A stretch of 64,000 nucleotides of DNA from Kalaharituber pfeilii (GCA_015179045.1 WHUZ01000040.1:186001-250000), one strand, 5' to 3'; counted from the stretch's first letter, positions 1 through 11,504 are shown. The notes: generated by a model from the sequence alone, not told the origin. Program-made: numbers and translations.

Positions 1-690
1 TCATAAAAAGCCAACTGCTTCCGAATGCGCCTTCGCTAGTATGCGGGCCGTTGTTCTCAAAAACTGGAAACAACTCTTGTATTTGTATCGTTTTAGGGCA
101 GATGGAGCTTCCGAAGGATTTGCAAGAAGTGTATCTGACTGCTCAACTTCACGGACACCCAAGGTAATGTTATCGGAATTGCGGAGGAGAAGGCAACCCT
201 GGGTGGAGCTGGACAGACAGGAAGAAAGGATAGCGTGGGGAGGCCTGGAGGTGGCGGTAATGTGGGTGAATGTAGATGGTGAGAGGAGAAGGAGGAGACA
301 GCAACACACATTTGGAACAGGTGTGGGGTATGGCAGAGGAGGTCGCCGGGTGGGCTGGAGAGAATATAAAGGCCCCCTGCGGCAGAGGGGGAAGGGGACT
401 CCCTGGTGGAATTGTTGAGGCACCCTCGCCATAGCCTACCAGGCGGCACGCGAGTAATGAAATAAAAAAAAAAAAAAAAAAAATTTGTTGAGGCAGATAG
501 AGAGATAGGCGCATCATAGGCGCGGGGATTTGCTCTTATCGTTGACTCTACTTCATGTCATTTTCTGATACTATTTTCATTTCTTCTCTCCTTTGTAATT
601 AATCTCGTCATAGCCAATAGGGTGGCTTACGAGTAGTGATTTTTTTTTTTTCTTGTAAAAAAACCAAAAAAAAACAAAAAAAACAAAAAA
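1..690 (+). mobile_element. LINE family A, 3' fragment (ORF2 end, 3'UTR, tail)
   Basis: This is the degraded 3' end of a LINE. Around 264-350 one frame reads as the C-terminal Cys/His knuckle of ORF2 (ECRW, a stop, then EETATHIWNRCGVW), as in the other family-A copies. The 3'UTR resumes after a nested 62-bp insertion (423-484) and ends in an A-type hairpin near 603-633, whose outer stem is CTCGT/ACGAG. A T-run and interrupted A-runs follow to about 690. The 5' end is outside the window. Stops and frameshifts show it is not coding. Confidence 0.75.
423..484 (+). mobile_element. Tail-only micro-insertion, family A
   Basis: About 40 bp of A-type hairpin tail starting CCCTCGCC, plus poly(A), is flanked by 11-bp direct repeats TTGTTGAGGCA at 412-422 and 485-495. 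It sits inside the 3'UTR of another LINE and contains no LINE sequence other than the terminal hairpin. Confidence 0.85.
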
Positions 691-892
691 ACAGCCATCG
701 GACTAGGAAATAATTTGCAGAAGTCTTCTAAAATCATCTCTCCTTCGCGCTGTCCCTCCCTGGCAAGTGTGACAAATCTGCCATTTCTATAGAGCTGGAC
801 GTCCAAAGCGGCCTTGAGGAGACATGGTAATGACAGTCCGGTAAGCAACTGAATTTGCACTTGAGATCTGAATATCATACACGGAAAATTTC

Positions 893-1117
893 AGACCAAG
901 AGGATCCCCTCGTGGCCCTGTTGACCTGGATGGAGCAATAACGGCGGCATCTTGTTTATGTGTCTAAAAGGGGGTGTTCTACCACATTTCCGAGAATTTT
1001 AGGGGGCCGAGGTAATTTCTTTTCTTCTTTCATTTTTCACTTTTATCCCTTTTGTACATAAACCTTGCCATAGCCCATAGCGCGGCATGCGAGTAATGAT
1101 ATAAAAGAAAAAAAACA
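893..1117 (+). mobile_element. LINE family A, 3' fragment
   Basis: The fragment begins with ORF2 C-terminal sequence (a frame reads DPLVALLTWME, matching other copies), then a T-rich 3'UTR, the hairpin tail at about 1066-1098 and an A-run. Imperfect flanking repeats (CGGAAAATTTCA near 881 and CGGAAATTTTTCA near 1118) look like a decayed TSD, so the left boundary is approximate. Confidence 0.6.
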
Positions 1118-1512
1118 ACGGAAATTTTTCATATTTCACAATTTGTTCATCTCCTGCATACCTCGTCACAAGCACATGACCTCTCACTATAGTGAAAGCT
1201 GAATCTGATCAAGAAAACAGATCGGATTCTTGGCCTTGATTATAGCTGGGACTGCCTGTACTGCATCTATATATGTGTCAGTTTGTTCAAATACTGTTTG
1301 GTCTAGGTAATGCTTGTCAGTTAAGTCCATTCAGCCATATGCGTTGCTGTCTAATGGTTCCTATTACATTTGAGCTTTTGGAAAACCCCCATCTCCGGGA
1401 CAGCCAACTTTTGGCTGGTCAACAGCTGTCCCTAAGGGAAGCATGGCTGATAGTAGCATAGACCCATGCTAGGTCAATTCATTGTAAAACTACACTGCCT
1501 GCTTCTCAAGTA

Positions 1513-1718
1513 CGTACGGGCACTGTATTTCACGACGAGGCGGCGCACACCACCACGCATGTTTTGCACCAAAACTGACGACTGCATATTTTCAATCACA
1601 AGAACAGAGTTTTTCTACGCACCTAGTGCAGCTAAGTCAAGGACTGACCTGCATATCTGGCTTGTTTGGCTCGTCTGCTTCCTAAGCATTCAGTGTTCAA
1701 GTCTGCATATTTCGCAAA
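1513..1718 (+). mobile_element. Remnant end of a Tc1-like TIR transposon
   Basis: The segment matches the terminal inverted repeat of the element at 30512-32980: a CTGTATTTCAC start, a block reading TTTTGCACCAAAACTGACG, and further matches to the sequence just inside that terminus (TCAAGGACT). The rest of the transposon is missing or unrecognisable because a LINE derivative begins at 1719. Confidence 0.5.
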
Positions 1719-2130
1719 TTTTTTTTTTTGATATCAGTAATCGCATGCCGCCCTAAGGTCTATGGCGATATTTAGTTACATATGAAATGAAAGGAAAGTT
1801 AGATATGAGAGTGGAAATCCCCGGAACCTCCTGTGTGAAGGGGAAGTGACAACAACAATAACAGCTTTCCGTCGGTACATGAGGGGACGTCCTTATCCTA
1901 TCTCCGTACTCTGTCCCACTCGTACTGGCATGCCCTGAGCCATCTTCCTTGTAGCCTCACCTTGTCTATTTCGGTTGGTCTCTCCAGGTACACGACCACC
2001 GAGCTCGTCTTTTTTCCCTCCTCGACTAGCATCGTCTTTTTTCTTAGCAATCGTATCCCCAGAATTCCTCCTAGGTCTTTGTTTTTTACCTCCATCCATC
2101 TTTAGACATCCCCGAGGTCCTTCCTCATAT
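1719..2130 (-). mobile_element. ORF1-only LINE derivative (RRM fragment fused to tail A)
   Basis: Read on the minus strand, a Lys/Arg-rich ORF1 fragment (about 2120-1898; blocks KDLGGILGIRLLRKK, EEGKKTSSVVVYLE and YEWDRVRR, then stop) is followed by a short 3'UTR, the A-type hairpin and poly(A), which appears as T at 1719-1729. An in-frame stop near 2100 shows decay. The same junction occurs at 13072-13593, 25363-25919 and 60170-60649. A clear TSD is not visible (CATATT on both sides is weak). Confidence 0.7.
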
Positions 2131-2244
2131 TCACATGTTTTAGCTTCTATTTGTCTGGGATCTCTACCTAAAATATAATAGTGCATACTAGTATAGACAC
2201 TACACTTTGATGCCACTTACAATGGCCATCAAACTCTGACCAAA

Positions 2245-2512
2245 CAGGGTGTGGAGACGGAAATGGCCGGGGGGGTGGGGGAGGCAGAGACAAGAACAAC
2301 GAGACAGGAGGAAGGCGAGGACCCACTTGTGGACATGTTAACATGGGCAAGGACGTAATTTTGCAGTTATTTCTTTTACCGGGGAGCGCAGTCAGGAGAA
2401 GTTCATTTTCCTATTTTATTTACTCTTCCAACTATTCCCTATGTGTATAACCTCGCCATACCCCACAGGGGCGGCAAGCGAGTAATGATATTTAAAAAAA
2501 AAAAAAAAAAAA
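2245..2512 (+). mobile_element. LINE family A, 5'-truncated insertion with TSD
   Basis: The insertion contains the last codons of ORF2 (frame DPLVDMLTWA), the 3'UTR, the hairpin tail at 2453-2486 and poly(A). It is flanked by 14-bp repeats AAACTCTGACCAAA at 2231-2244 and 2513-2526. At 268 bp it is strongly 5'-truncated. Confidence 0.85.
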
Positions 2513-2526
2513 AAACTCTGACCAAA

Positions 2527-3180
2527 GAGTATTCCAGTTATTTACTTTTTTTAACTCGAGTTGAACAACTGCATGGTTGATGTTCGAACCATTCAGGTTT
2601 TCCCTGACATAGACCGATAGCTTGTATACGGCATTATGTGACCAAGAAAAGAATATTCAGGCTTGGGAGTTAATTACTCTATGCAACAGATAATCTGTAC
2701 CAGAATATGAATATTGCACAAAACTCCACAACTATTCAAGATAGCAGTCTAAGTCTATGAAGAAAAAAAATTTTTTTCATGGAATAAAATAATCGTACCC
2801 AAGCGTCCCAGTATTTTATCACTTTTATGTCAATTGCGGTACGCAAAAGTGCATGCTGGCAATAATGGGTGGAAGGAAAGGGCTGATGCGATAATACGGT
2901 AATCCACATCACTATAAAAGTGACAGCAGACATGTGAGATATGAAGAACGGCCCCGCGGCGAAATGCAGTACTTAGGAAGCAGGTTGTTTGACCGAATAG
3001 AAAGCAGACAGTGTAGACGAAGTTGAGACAGTGTGGGCAGTAGACATTACTTTAATTGACCTGACGTGGGCTCGTGCTGCGGAGAGCCATGTTTCTCTTA
3101 GGGATTTTTCTTAGGGACAGTTTTTGACAGTTAAAAGTTGGCTGGCACGAGAGATGGGGGGGATTAGGATAGTGAAAATG
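2527..3180. other. Gene-free stretch
   Basis: Only short unsupported reading frames are present. I see no domain, intron pattern or repeat boundary in this interval. Confidence 0.4.
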
Positions 3181-3830
3181 GTAGGCCATTCAGGCAGTTC
3201 AAGCGATTCAGGAGCAGGAGGGCTGGTTTACGAGGCTATTCAGGCGGCCGCATTCAGGTCAATTGCACGTGGATTTAATACAAAGCTCTCCATATCCTCG
3301 GATAACGATCGGGACTTTTATTGAGCTGCGCTTTTTGCAGGTATTCAGGTAAGTAATTTTAGGTATCGCTTGCCTATATATTGATTTCTTTTATTACTAC
3401 AGCATGGAGACAGACATTCCAGCCACCAGCACCGGAGATCACAATTCCTTCGGTGACCTTTCTTCACTCTCCATAGTGCAGTTCAAGTTTTGATCTTGCT
3501 CTGATGCCGAAACCGTTACTTCTGGAATTGGGCTACAAAATCTGGTGCGATGACGTTGGATTTCACAGTAGGGTTTTTTTTTTTTTTTTATCACGTTACC
3601 CGCTTGCAGCTGTTCGCCATGGCAGGGCTTCACAGTAGGGTGAAGCTGTGTATGATAATGGAAAGCGATACTGGCGGTGCACAATCTGCAAGCGAAATCC
3701 TAAACATTAGAGAATGAGGTATATGTAGAAGTTAGAGTACGTTCTGTATATAGCTACTAGATAATTTAACTCATCACTGCAGCCTGAATGGCCTGAACCG
3801 GCCTGAATGGCCTGAATGGCCTGGACCGGC
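3181..3830. repeat. Possible fold-back element with repeated ATTCAGG/CCTGAAT motifs
   Basis: The left side (3186-3350) carries ATTCAGGC or close variants at least five times. The right side (3783-3830) carries the complement CCTGAATGGCC several times. The two sides could pair over roughly 30 bp with interruptions, as in a MITE or fold-back transposon with subterminal repeats. A nested micro-insertion lies at 3574-3628. No TSD was identified. Confidence 0.4.
3574..3628 (-). mobile_element. Tail-only micro-insertion, family B
   Basis: On the minus strand the 55-bp insert starts GCCCTGCCATGGCG, forms the B-type hairpin and ends in poly(A). It is bounded by 12-bp repeats TTCACAGTAGGG at 3562-3573 and 3629-3640. 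No other LINE sequence is included. Confidence 0.9.
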
Positions 3831-6800
3831 CGAGGCGGACCTCACGGCCGGCCTAGGTTTCTATGGCCCAGGCCGGCCAAGCCACACACTTGGTCCAGCC
3901 TAGCCGGCCCGTCGGGAACACTGTCTGATTCAGGTTCGACTGTTACTGGTGTTGATCCGCGGTACTATAGACATCCCAGCAAGGGAGGCCTTGCGGGCAG
4001 TCTAGCCTGGCCTGCTCATCGAGGTCCCACCCTATGTACAGCTTTGCTTTAGTCTATTTCTGAGGGCCTAACCGTTTTCTTATGCTAGTACGCCTCGTGG
4101 GAGGTTCTAACGTGGTGTGGAAGCATTTGTACGGTGGATCGGAACTTCAACATTGCTCAATGCTCAAGGCTGCCTTCAAGCAGGGAATCATGCAACTAGT
4201 GACCACGGAGTAAAGTACTTGCTGAGCCTACGTACGTAACCACCTGCACGCTGCAATTTATTGCTACTACACTGGTACTAGTATTGTTTCAGATGGCGTC
4301 GATACATGCATGTGCAGTCGGAAACGTCAGTGGGCCTGATCGGCAACAAGCGAAACGTACATGTACTCGTTAGGTTACTTACGTATACCAGCATTGGATA
4401 TGCCAAAGTTTCTGGCCGTGCGAGCTGTTCTCCACGCAGGAAAAAGAAATAAATAAAGCATCAGCGATGTAGGCCGCCCATCACATGCACACGGCCAGAA
4501 AAGCCGCATCATCCAGTGCTGGTGATGCATAAGTAGTTGGAAGTCATTTTCTGCATGAAAAATTGATGAGTACATTAGAGGGGTGTGCCTGCACCTGAGA
4601 CCGTCTACGGCGAAACTTTATCATATTGGCTGACGATTGTTTGGTCCAATCGTGAATCTTGCCGTAAGGCTCGCTCGCAGCAGGTTGCCTTGACATCGCC
4701 GTATCCCTGTCAGCACCCAAGGTACAAAAGAAAAAGAAAAAAAAAACTGCGGACTTGGAAAGATGCGGATTTGAAATATGCAATCGCAACTCAAGTTTTT
4801 TGATATGGAGCATACAGACTCAGTTTATTTTAGGTACCTATTCCTGAACGACTTTGATAAGGAATGACTAACACCCTAAGCGAGGGATGCAAGGCCGTCT
4901 AATGACCACGACTACGAAAAAGTAGTTTACAATTATCGGGCTCTAAGTGCAGTCCAATCAGCCGTATCTAAATATTTCTGAGTGAGGATCATGTGTGGAT
5001 TTTGTTAACGTACTCACCGGATCGTAAGGGTTGTTCATTCGCAAGATAGGTTGAACAGATAATTAGTCATACATTGAAAAGCGCAATATCTCACCTGTTG
5101 CAACGCATTAAATGGAATTTTCGGTAGGTTTGTGAAGAGAGAGTAGATTCAAATTTAGTTACATTAATTAACCTGTTATTACTCGGATAATGTTGCAAGT
5201 TGCTCGGACAGTACGGTGGCCCAAGCTTTCTACCATGTAAGATTTTTCGCTTGTATCCGAGCCTAATTTTGAGCAGGGTACACGCTTCCGATCGACGGGA
5301 GAGTCATCCCCGCATGCGGCTGCTTCCGCGCTAGGTACAGTGATACTGGGCTTGGTAACTAGCAGCTCTCCTATACTACAGCTGCCATAATTTCACGTTC
5401 TACCACATCACATGCCCAAGAACTTCCATGTAAAAGCCTCTGGGTTTAGATTTTTGGTTCAGGTAAAAACGATGCTGTTTTCTTGCCATGCTAATCCTGT
5501 CTGTGCTCTGGAGGACTGGCGTACATAATATCGCATTCTCCAAGGTGAATTATACATGCAATGACTCAGATGCCAATTTAATGACTTGAAACTGGGATCA
5601 ATGGTTCGGATATCTAGGCTCCACACCTTAACTTGTACCTTTGTATTTTTGACAGTATTGGACATAGCCTTGTCGCAGATCACCGGGGCAAGTAGGCAAT
5701 TAATGTTTAGACAAAACGGAAAAGAAAAGGGAAACGCCGCTCCCAACTCATAAATCCTTAATCATAGAGCATCGAAACCACCGAGAACACCGAAAACTAA
5801 TCCAGTAATCGACTCAGGATGCTCTGCCAATACCCGGTTATTCAAACTGGTACCTTGACCCCCGACCTGATCTCACGGTTCAGAAGGAGCAGTGAAAAGA
5901 AAGTGAAAAGAATTCAAAAAAAGAAAAATAAAAAATTCCTCCGGCGGGTGCCGTGTGATGTGTCATTTGCCTGCATGATGTCCGATCACTAGATCGCCGC
6001 CAGTGTACCACAAGGGACTGCCAATGACCTCAGCCTCAGGAACTAAAATCGGCAGTACTGACGATTACCCATTTGTTACGATGTTGAAGGAAGAGATTCA
6101 ACGGCTTTCTAGAATCAGTTCGTACTGTATTGATTACAGAATCCATACGACCTAGCATGGGAAAGCATGAATTCCTATCGTTATCGCAGCCGTCAAAGGG
6201 ATTGTCTTCGGCATGGCTCGATAATACTGGTACTACGTCCTCCGCCACACAACACTCTACGTTACACACTATTATTGTGGGTTCTTTAGTCGTCGTCATC
6301 GGGTAAGGCCCAGCCTCAGGCCATCAGATGCCTGCGATGCATCCTGCTATGCAACCCCATGCAGCTGCTAGGCCAACAAATGCACCTGCAAGGCCCGCCG
6401 GGCCAGTCCAATGGGAGTGCCGGAGTTCATACGCAGACTACTGTAATGCGGGAGATGATCGAGCGATAACCCCACATGCATCTTGCTTCGCAGTAACCAC
6501 AAGGCGGCTATCTTTATGGCTCGAGTCACCTGACGAACATAAGAACAACACCTCTCGCTCGTCTTTGCTTCCCAGTTGTCTCCTTGTCAAAGCCAGTGAG
6601 CACCTTAATACAGAACCAGAACAGACAATGGCGTCGCCCCCACGGCCAGCGCCAGTGAAAGACCCGGACAAACCCCCTCTATATCTAGACCGAGCCGAAG
6701 ATACCTTATGCTCGGGACAATTCAGGCCAATATACGGCGCCAGTGCGTAATGGGGCGCTTCAACGGTGCAACAATGTTCGAAGAAGCGATCATGAGGGCT

Positions 6801-7507
6801 TCAATTCCTTATTGTCCCTGAATTTTAAGCCGACACACAGGGAATCGAATTTTTCATGTGAATGAATGTTTCTCCATCGGTAGGGATCCCCAGCCAGCCC
6901 TTTATGGCCTTGCTTGGACGACCTCACTAACCAATGTAGTTGCTTATCGCGGATTAGCTGCCCCCTGTCAGGCCTCTGCCTGTTGTTCGAACGTCGTAGT
7001 ATTGAGGGCCTACCTGTAATGGTCAGTTGTCGCATCGACCCAGCATATGTTCGAATTCGAGAATGATGCTAACATATTGTTCTAGGGCTCTTCAGGTGGC
7101 CTCAATGAAAGCCCTGGATATATTTGATTTCGATCTACATGTGATACAGCTTCTGGGACTGAATTGGATGTATGGGTTAAACAAAGGTGGGATATTCATT
7201 AATCAATCTGCACAACAGATCTGGTGTGCACCCTGGGGGACGGTCTCGATACTTGGATGGAGGCTCTTTGGCATGTCCCTCCAAGGAGGTTCGAGAGTCA
7301 AGGACTGGACATATACTCCACTCCACGGACCCACCAATATCAATAGCCCCGCCGCAGTGCATCGTTGAACCCAAGCTTCTTTCACTCAATTTACCTGTCA
7401 CGAAGCTAAAACATCACACGCCCCCAATATTTGAGATACACATACCTTTTCCCCTTTCATAGCCGGAGGCAATCATCCTGCTGCTCACAACGTCGACAGC
7501 CCAGCTA
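3831..7507. other. Long stretch without a recognisable gene
   Basis: A GGCC-rich patch lies at about 3780-3910. The rest is unremarkable intergenic-looking DNA. The best open frame is an ATG-initiated 140-codon frame at 6328-6750 (+) of unbiased composition with no recognisable motif, so I do not call it a gene. 5' regulatory sequence of the zinc-finger gene at 7508 is presumably in the last several hundred bases. Confidence 0.4.
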
Positions 7508-8470
7508 ATGCAACCTCTACCCCCCATGTACCATCTTATCCCGTCAATGTTGGGCCCTACTCCAGATATGGGCCGCTGCATGCAGGCAGCAATTCAGTGG
7601 GACGAAATGGAAAAGCTTCGCTCCCAGCTCTCTTCGGACCCAGATTGTATATCATCGAGAGGAGTGCTAATGGGCTTTCTGTATGCAAACGGTCCGATTT
7701 CCGAAGCGGGATCACCAGCTCAGCAATTCAACAATGTAATGCCACCAGCAAACTGCATCGATAGCAGATATCTGGCGACTCTGAGCCCAGATCACCTTAC
7801 TGGCGATATGGGCATTAGGCAAATACCTACGCCCCCGCCGTCCCCTAACGTCGACTTTTTCTTCGCGTACAACAGTCAAATGCAAGGAGACATCCCGGAA
7901 TCGCCTCCTGATATGACCTCTGATTCCAGTCTTGCAACAATGTCTCCAATATCGACTATGATGGAATTCGAAGAGCCGACTATGATGGAATTCGAAGAGC
8001 CGACTATGATGGAATTCGGAGAGCCGACTATGATGGAATTCGAAGAGCCGACTATGATGGAATTCGAAGAGCCGACTATGATGGAATTCGAAGAGCCGAC
8101 CCCTGCAGAAACCGACGAGTCATCTTCGACTTCAGTCGGGTGCTCGCCCACACAACTCGAATTGCCGTACGCGTATCCGTGCCAGGGCTGTACGCGCTCC
8201 TTCCTCAAGAGGCACGAAAGGAATAAGCACTTCAAAGAAGCTCACCTCAAACCATTCCTCTGCTCTTACCCTGGTTGTGCCAAGGTGTGGCCTAGCCGAA
8301 AAGATTTAAGACGGCACGTTAATGCTGTTCACTTGAAGCTTGCCTTGTATGAATGTACTGAGTGCGGGAAGCAAGGTAGCAGAAGGGATAACTTTCGAGT
8401 GCATATGGAAAAAGTCCATGGCATTGAAAAACCGCAGCTGGGGCAATTACTAAAGCAATTACCCGCATAA
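7508..8470 (+). CDS. C2H2 zinc-finger protein with an octapeptide repeat
   Basis: This is a probable nuclear DNA-binding protein of 320 aa. The N-terminal half is Pro/Ser-rich and acidic. Residues 150-197 are six perfect-length tandem octapeptides, TMMEFEEP (one copy has EFGEP), encoded by a 24-bp minisatellite at 7955-8098. Three C2H2 fingers follow: C-x2-C-x12-H-x4-H starting YPCQGC, C-x4-C-x12-H-x4-H starting LCSYPGC, and C-x2-C-x12-H-x4-H starting YECTEC, with TFIIIA-like TxEC and YPGC spacing. The ATG at 7508 is the first good start and the frame is uninterrupted with no obvious intron. The acidic repeat may serve as an activation segment, which is inference. The target genes cannot be inferred, and the neighbouring sequence is transposon-derived. 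Confidence 0.85.
   Translation: MQPLPPMYHLIPSMLGPTPDMGRCMQAAIQWDEMEKLRSQLSSDPDCISSRGVLMGFLYANGPISEAGSPAQQFNNVMPPANCIDSRYLATLSPDHLTGDMGIRQIPTPPPSPNVDFFFAYNSQMQGDIPESPPDMTSDSSLATMSPISTMMEFEEPTMMEFEEPTMMEFGEPTMMEFEEPTMMEFEEPTMMEFEEPTPAETDESSSTSVGCSPTQLELPYAYPCQGCTRSFLKRHERNKHFKEAHLKPFLCSYPGCAKVWPSRKDLRRHVNAVHLKLALYECTECGKQGSRRDNFRVHMEKVHGIEKPQLGQLLKQLPA
7955..8098 (+). repeat. 24-bp coding minisatellite, six units
   Basis: Six head-to-tail copies of a 24-bp unit encode TMMEFEEP. Only one substitution (EEP to GEP in unit 3) separates the units, which suggests recent expansion or homogenisation. The length is a multiple of 3, so copy-number change keeps the frame. Confidence 0.95.
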
Positions 8471-8756
8471 TTTCTCTTTCCTGTTGTTCGCGGTCATCGT
8501 CTTTTTATGCGTGTTGTGTTCATTTTTCCCCACCTCCTCTTGATATGCACGATGTTTTCATGTATTTTTCTGTTAGGTTTACAGGTTTGTCAACAGGTCT
8601 TTCTTGTCATGAATTCAAACAAGGAATACCAAAAAAAAATTTAAAAAAGAAGAAAAATGAAAATCAAAAACTCCGCAAAGTGGAAATTTAGCAGCGAATA
8701 GATATCTTGAATTTTCCATGCCTTCCTCTAACCACCTTTTGTCATATTGGATGGAT

Positions 8757-8923
8757 GTTTGCGAACTGGAAGATCGTAGTCTCGAACTAGACTTACTGCT
8801 AAGCTCACTCACCCACCACCCACCATGCAAAGAGCTCGCATAGTGGCCTTTGTGCAGTGAGTGGTGGGTCAGTCCGCTAAGCGATAAGTCTGGTTCGAGA
8901 TTGGGATCTTCCAGTGCGCAAAC
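8757..8923. mobile_element. MITE with about 45-bp imperfect terminal inverted repeats
   Basis: The left arm starts TTTGCGAACTGGAAGATC at 8758 and the right arm ends GATCTTCCAGTGCGCAAA at 8922. The arms stay complementary with a few mismatches for about 45 bp (including the CTCGAAC-AGACTTA block) around a short loop. It has no coding capacity. A related half-copy (ACTAAGCGGTAGTCTGGTTCGAGACTG) lies near 14614-14642. Confidence 0.75.
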
Positions 8924-9406
8924 CCCCAATACCACTAAAGAAGCGGCAGATTATGGTTTGAGACTGGGAAATCTAGTCTGAGGCCATGCCCCTGCCTGCC
9001 AATCTCTCGTTTCGAGCGCATGGCAGCCAGCGGCCTTGCATGGGGCTAGGGAAGTCTTCTCTGTTGACACGGTAAAGTCTAATGTGTATTCTATCCACTT
9101 CGTTCTATTTGTTTCTATCTATCCCTATCTACTGTTCCTTTACTCTAGATATTCTAGATGTTTCAATGTGCAACCAGATTTAGTAGCTCTGAGTCAGATG
9201 AGGCTTTATAACGGGAGAAACCAAGGGTTGCAAAATTGCAAATATAGGAGACAGAGAAGCAAGTTGAGGCGATGATTCCAGATTTCATGCCAGCATCGGG
9301 CCAATATGCATCGTGCGCCTACAAATTTTCCTATATGCCCCTCCTGTACGTATCTAATTTTCTCGTTGGACGGTCAAGCGCATTTCTTGTTATTTTCTTT
9401 TTACTT
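8924..9406. other. Gene-free stretch
   Basis: I see no coding signal or repeat boundary between the MITE and the degenerate LINE tail that follows. Confidence 0.35.
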
Positions 9407-9470
9407 AGTCTCGTCATAACCCACTGGGTGACCGCATGAGTGATGATATATATAGAAATATTAAAACTTT
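9407..9470 (+). mobile_element. Degenerate LINE family A tail
   Basis: CTCGTCATAACCCACTGGG, then GCATGAGTGATGATATATA, keep the A-type hairpin outline with substitutions. The A-run is short and interrupted. No TSD was found. Confidence 0.5.
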
Positions 9471-9949
9471 AAACTATTGAAAAATGACATTGACTCAAGG
9501 TAAGCTTATCTTCGTTATTATTAGTATTTGTGTGGGCCATATACGGTACTGTAAACCCTTATACACGCAAATAGCCTATGACAGTTGCTGAACCTTCTCT
9601 TACTCCAGACTCATAAGACCGACGAGGTCAGTCTATCAGACTGATAGTGGTAGTAGCAGCCAACAGTCACCTGATCCTCTACGGTTTTCTCTGGAGCAGT
9701 AGAAATTGGCCGTATTTTATAATTTTAACGCGAAATTAGCACACCAACCCGATCATAACGAAATACAATGGTAGATATTCTAGATACAATACCGTAAATA
9801 TTCGAAAATTCCAAATCCTTAGAAATAAAGTTTCTACAGTTTCTGCGATCATTGCAAAGTACTCTGCATACCTTTATTCGGTGACAGTAGTGGAAATCCG
9901 TTCTCTTTCCAACCGGATTCTAATGCACAATTTCGGTTTCCAGGTCTGG

Positions 9950-10670
9950 GTTCCGGATTCTTGCCAGTCGGTCAATAACTGGGCTACTCATCACTAGGAC
10001 GGGCCACCGGTCAATTTACTAGGTTTAAAGACCAAGAACGAGCCAAGATGCATAATTAGACATGAGTAGAGAGGTTGCTTACAGTACATGATTTCTTAAC
10101 TGACATGCATATTTTTCTTTCAATGCTCGCTTACCACACTGACATGTACGAGGAGAAACGGACTTGATCAGACCTCCAAAAAGCGACGGAGACGCACTGG
10201 CAGACATTCTAGACTGGGCGGAACAATAAGGTTTATTTACTAATTCTCACCAATTCTTCTACTCTTCATTGTGAGGAGGACGCGGGATTCTATTTCCTTT
10301 ATTTCCTTTACTCCTTATGCACATGTAACTAAATCGCCATAGCCCATAGGGCGGCAAGCGATCACTGATATATATAAGAAAAAAAAAAAAAAAAAATTAA
10401 CATGTATAATGCTAGAAACATCGCTCCGTTACATGATTTTTAAGTGATATGCATAGTACTATGAACATCATCATTTTCCTCTTGATGCACCTGATCATCT
10501 GAATCTTCTGTAGTCCGATTTTTGACAATCCACATCAGGATAACAAGAAAGTGAACAGGTACGTAGGCCCTTCCTGCACCCATATTGCTGGAGTATACAT
10601 CCTTCTCGACAGGAACAGTTTCCTGAGGGTTAATTGCCAACTTGAGTAGTGTTGCCACATTGAGATAAAG
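9950..10670. repeat. Dispersed repeat, copy 1 (interrupted by a LINE)
   Basis: 9960-10125 and 10420-10600 match 44860-45020 and 45095-45265 closely, including the blocks GGACTACTCACCACTGGGAC and CTCTTGATGCACCT and the minus-strand peptide block VHQE. A family-A LINE fragment splits this copy. The family is not recognised. It may be the remnant of a larger transposon. Confidence 0.6.
10150..10399 (+). mobile_element. LINE family A, 5'-truncated fragment
   Basis: LINE 3'UTR, an A-type hairpin (GCCATAGCCCATAGGGCGGC at about 10332-10351) and poly(A) end at 10399. ACATGTA occurs on both sides (near 10143 and 10401) and may be a short TSD. Confidence 0.65.
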
Positions 10671-11504
10671 TTTTTTATACTGCCGTACGTAATGCTATTG
10701 ATGCCAAAGAAGGATCAGCGGGTGGAAAGGTTGCCAGTTCTTCTGCTTGAATCTCAGGTGTGACTATAGTGAGATACTTTGTAGTATAATGGTGATTCAG
10801 GCATCCAAACTGGTGTGTAGAAGATATTGATCAGAGCGAGAGTTGCCGACAATGACAAAAGATCGATTGCAGTGTTGTAGAGACTAGAGGTAACGTTCAA
10901 ATTTTTGCTGAATATCTAGACTGAAAGGCTCAACGGTTGAGGGGCATCTTGAATGGGCAAGGAGGGAGAGTAATGAGAGGAGGTAAGGTGGCCTTGGTTT
11001 GAAACGAGGGACCGGTTTTTGAACTTGCATAGGACAGGAAGAGATGCCAGTGATGGAGGAGTGTAGGGAATGCGATGACAGTGAATATCTCGCGGCATCC
11101 TGTAACTAAAATTAGGATTTTATATACTGAATCAGTATATTTGCCAAGACAGAAAACGTGAGCGGATACAAGTGGTTCTCTGTACTGTAGGGCGGCGATA
11201 AATGTAAATTTTTCAATCAAGTATGCAGGGCATGCATTTAGAATTCGGACCAGTAGCCCGGGCCAACCAGCACAAATATGAATGGCCCAGGTCACTCATC
11301 TTGGAATGTGGACCACTGGACCGGGCCATCCACTTTTGTGTGGAGGAAAGGGCTGGCCCCGAACATACCAACTGAAATTCAGCAGTGTTGGGATGGGACT
11401 CGTAAGAAGAACCCACGCTGATCGTGAGTGAATTCAAGTGCTTTGACGATAGTCCAGTACTTATATATCTATACACCATGCACAATCATGGTACAGAGGA
11501 AAGA
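10671..11504. other. Gene-free stretch
   Basis: Short frames only. A GGGCCA-rich segment at 11250-11360 resembles the edge of the repeat at 44860 but I cannot define its limits. Confidence 0.35.

Noticed and set aside
6328..6750. 140-codon ATG-initiated frame
   Set aside because: No motif, overlapping frame on the other strand, no intron or context support. Noted only in the gene-free entry.
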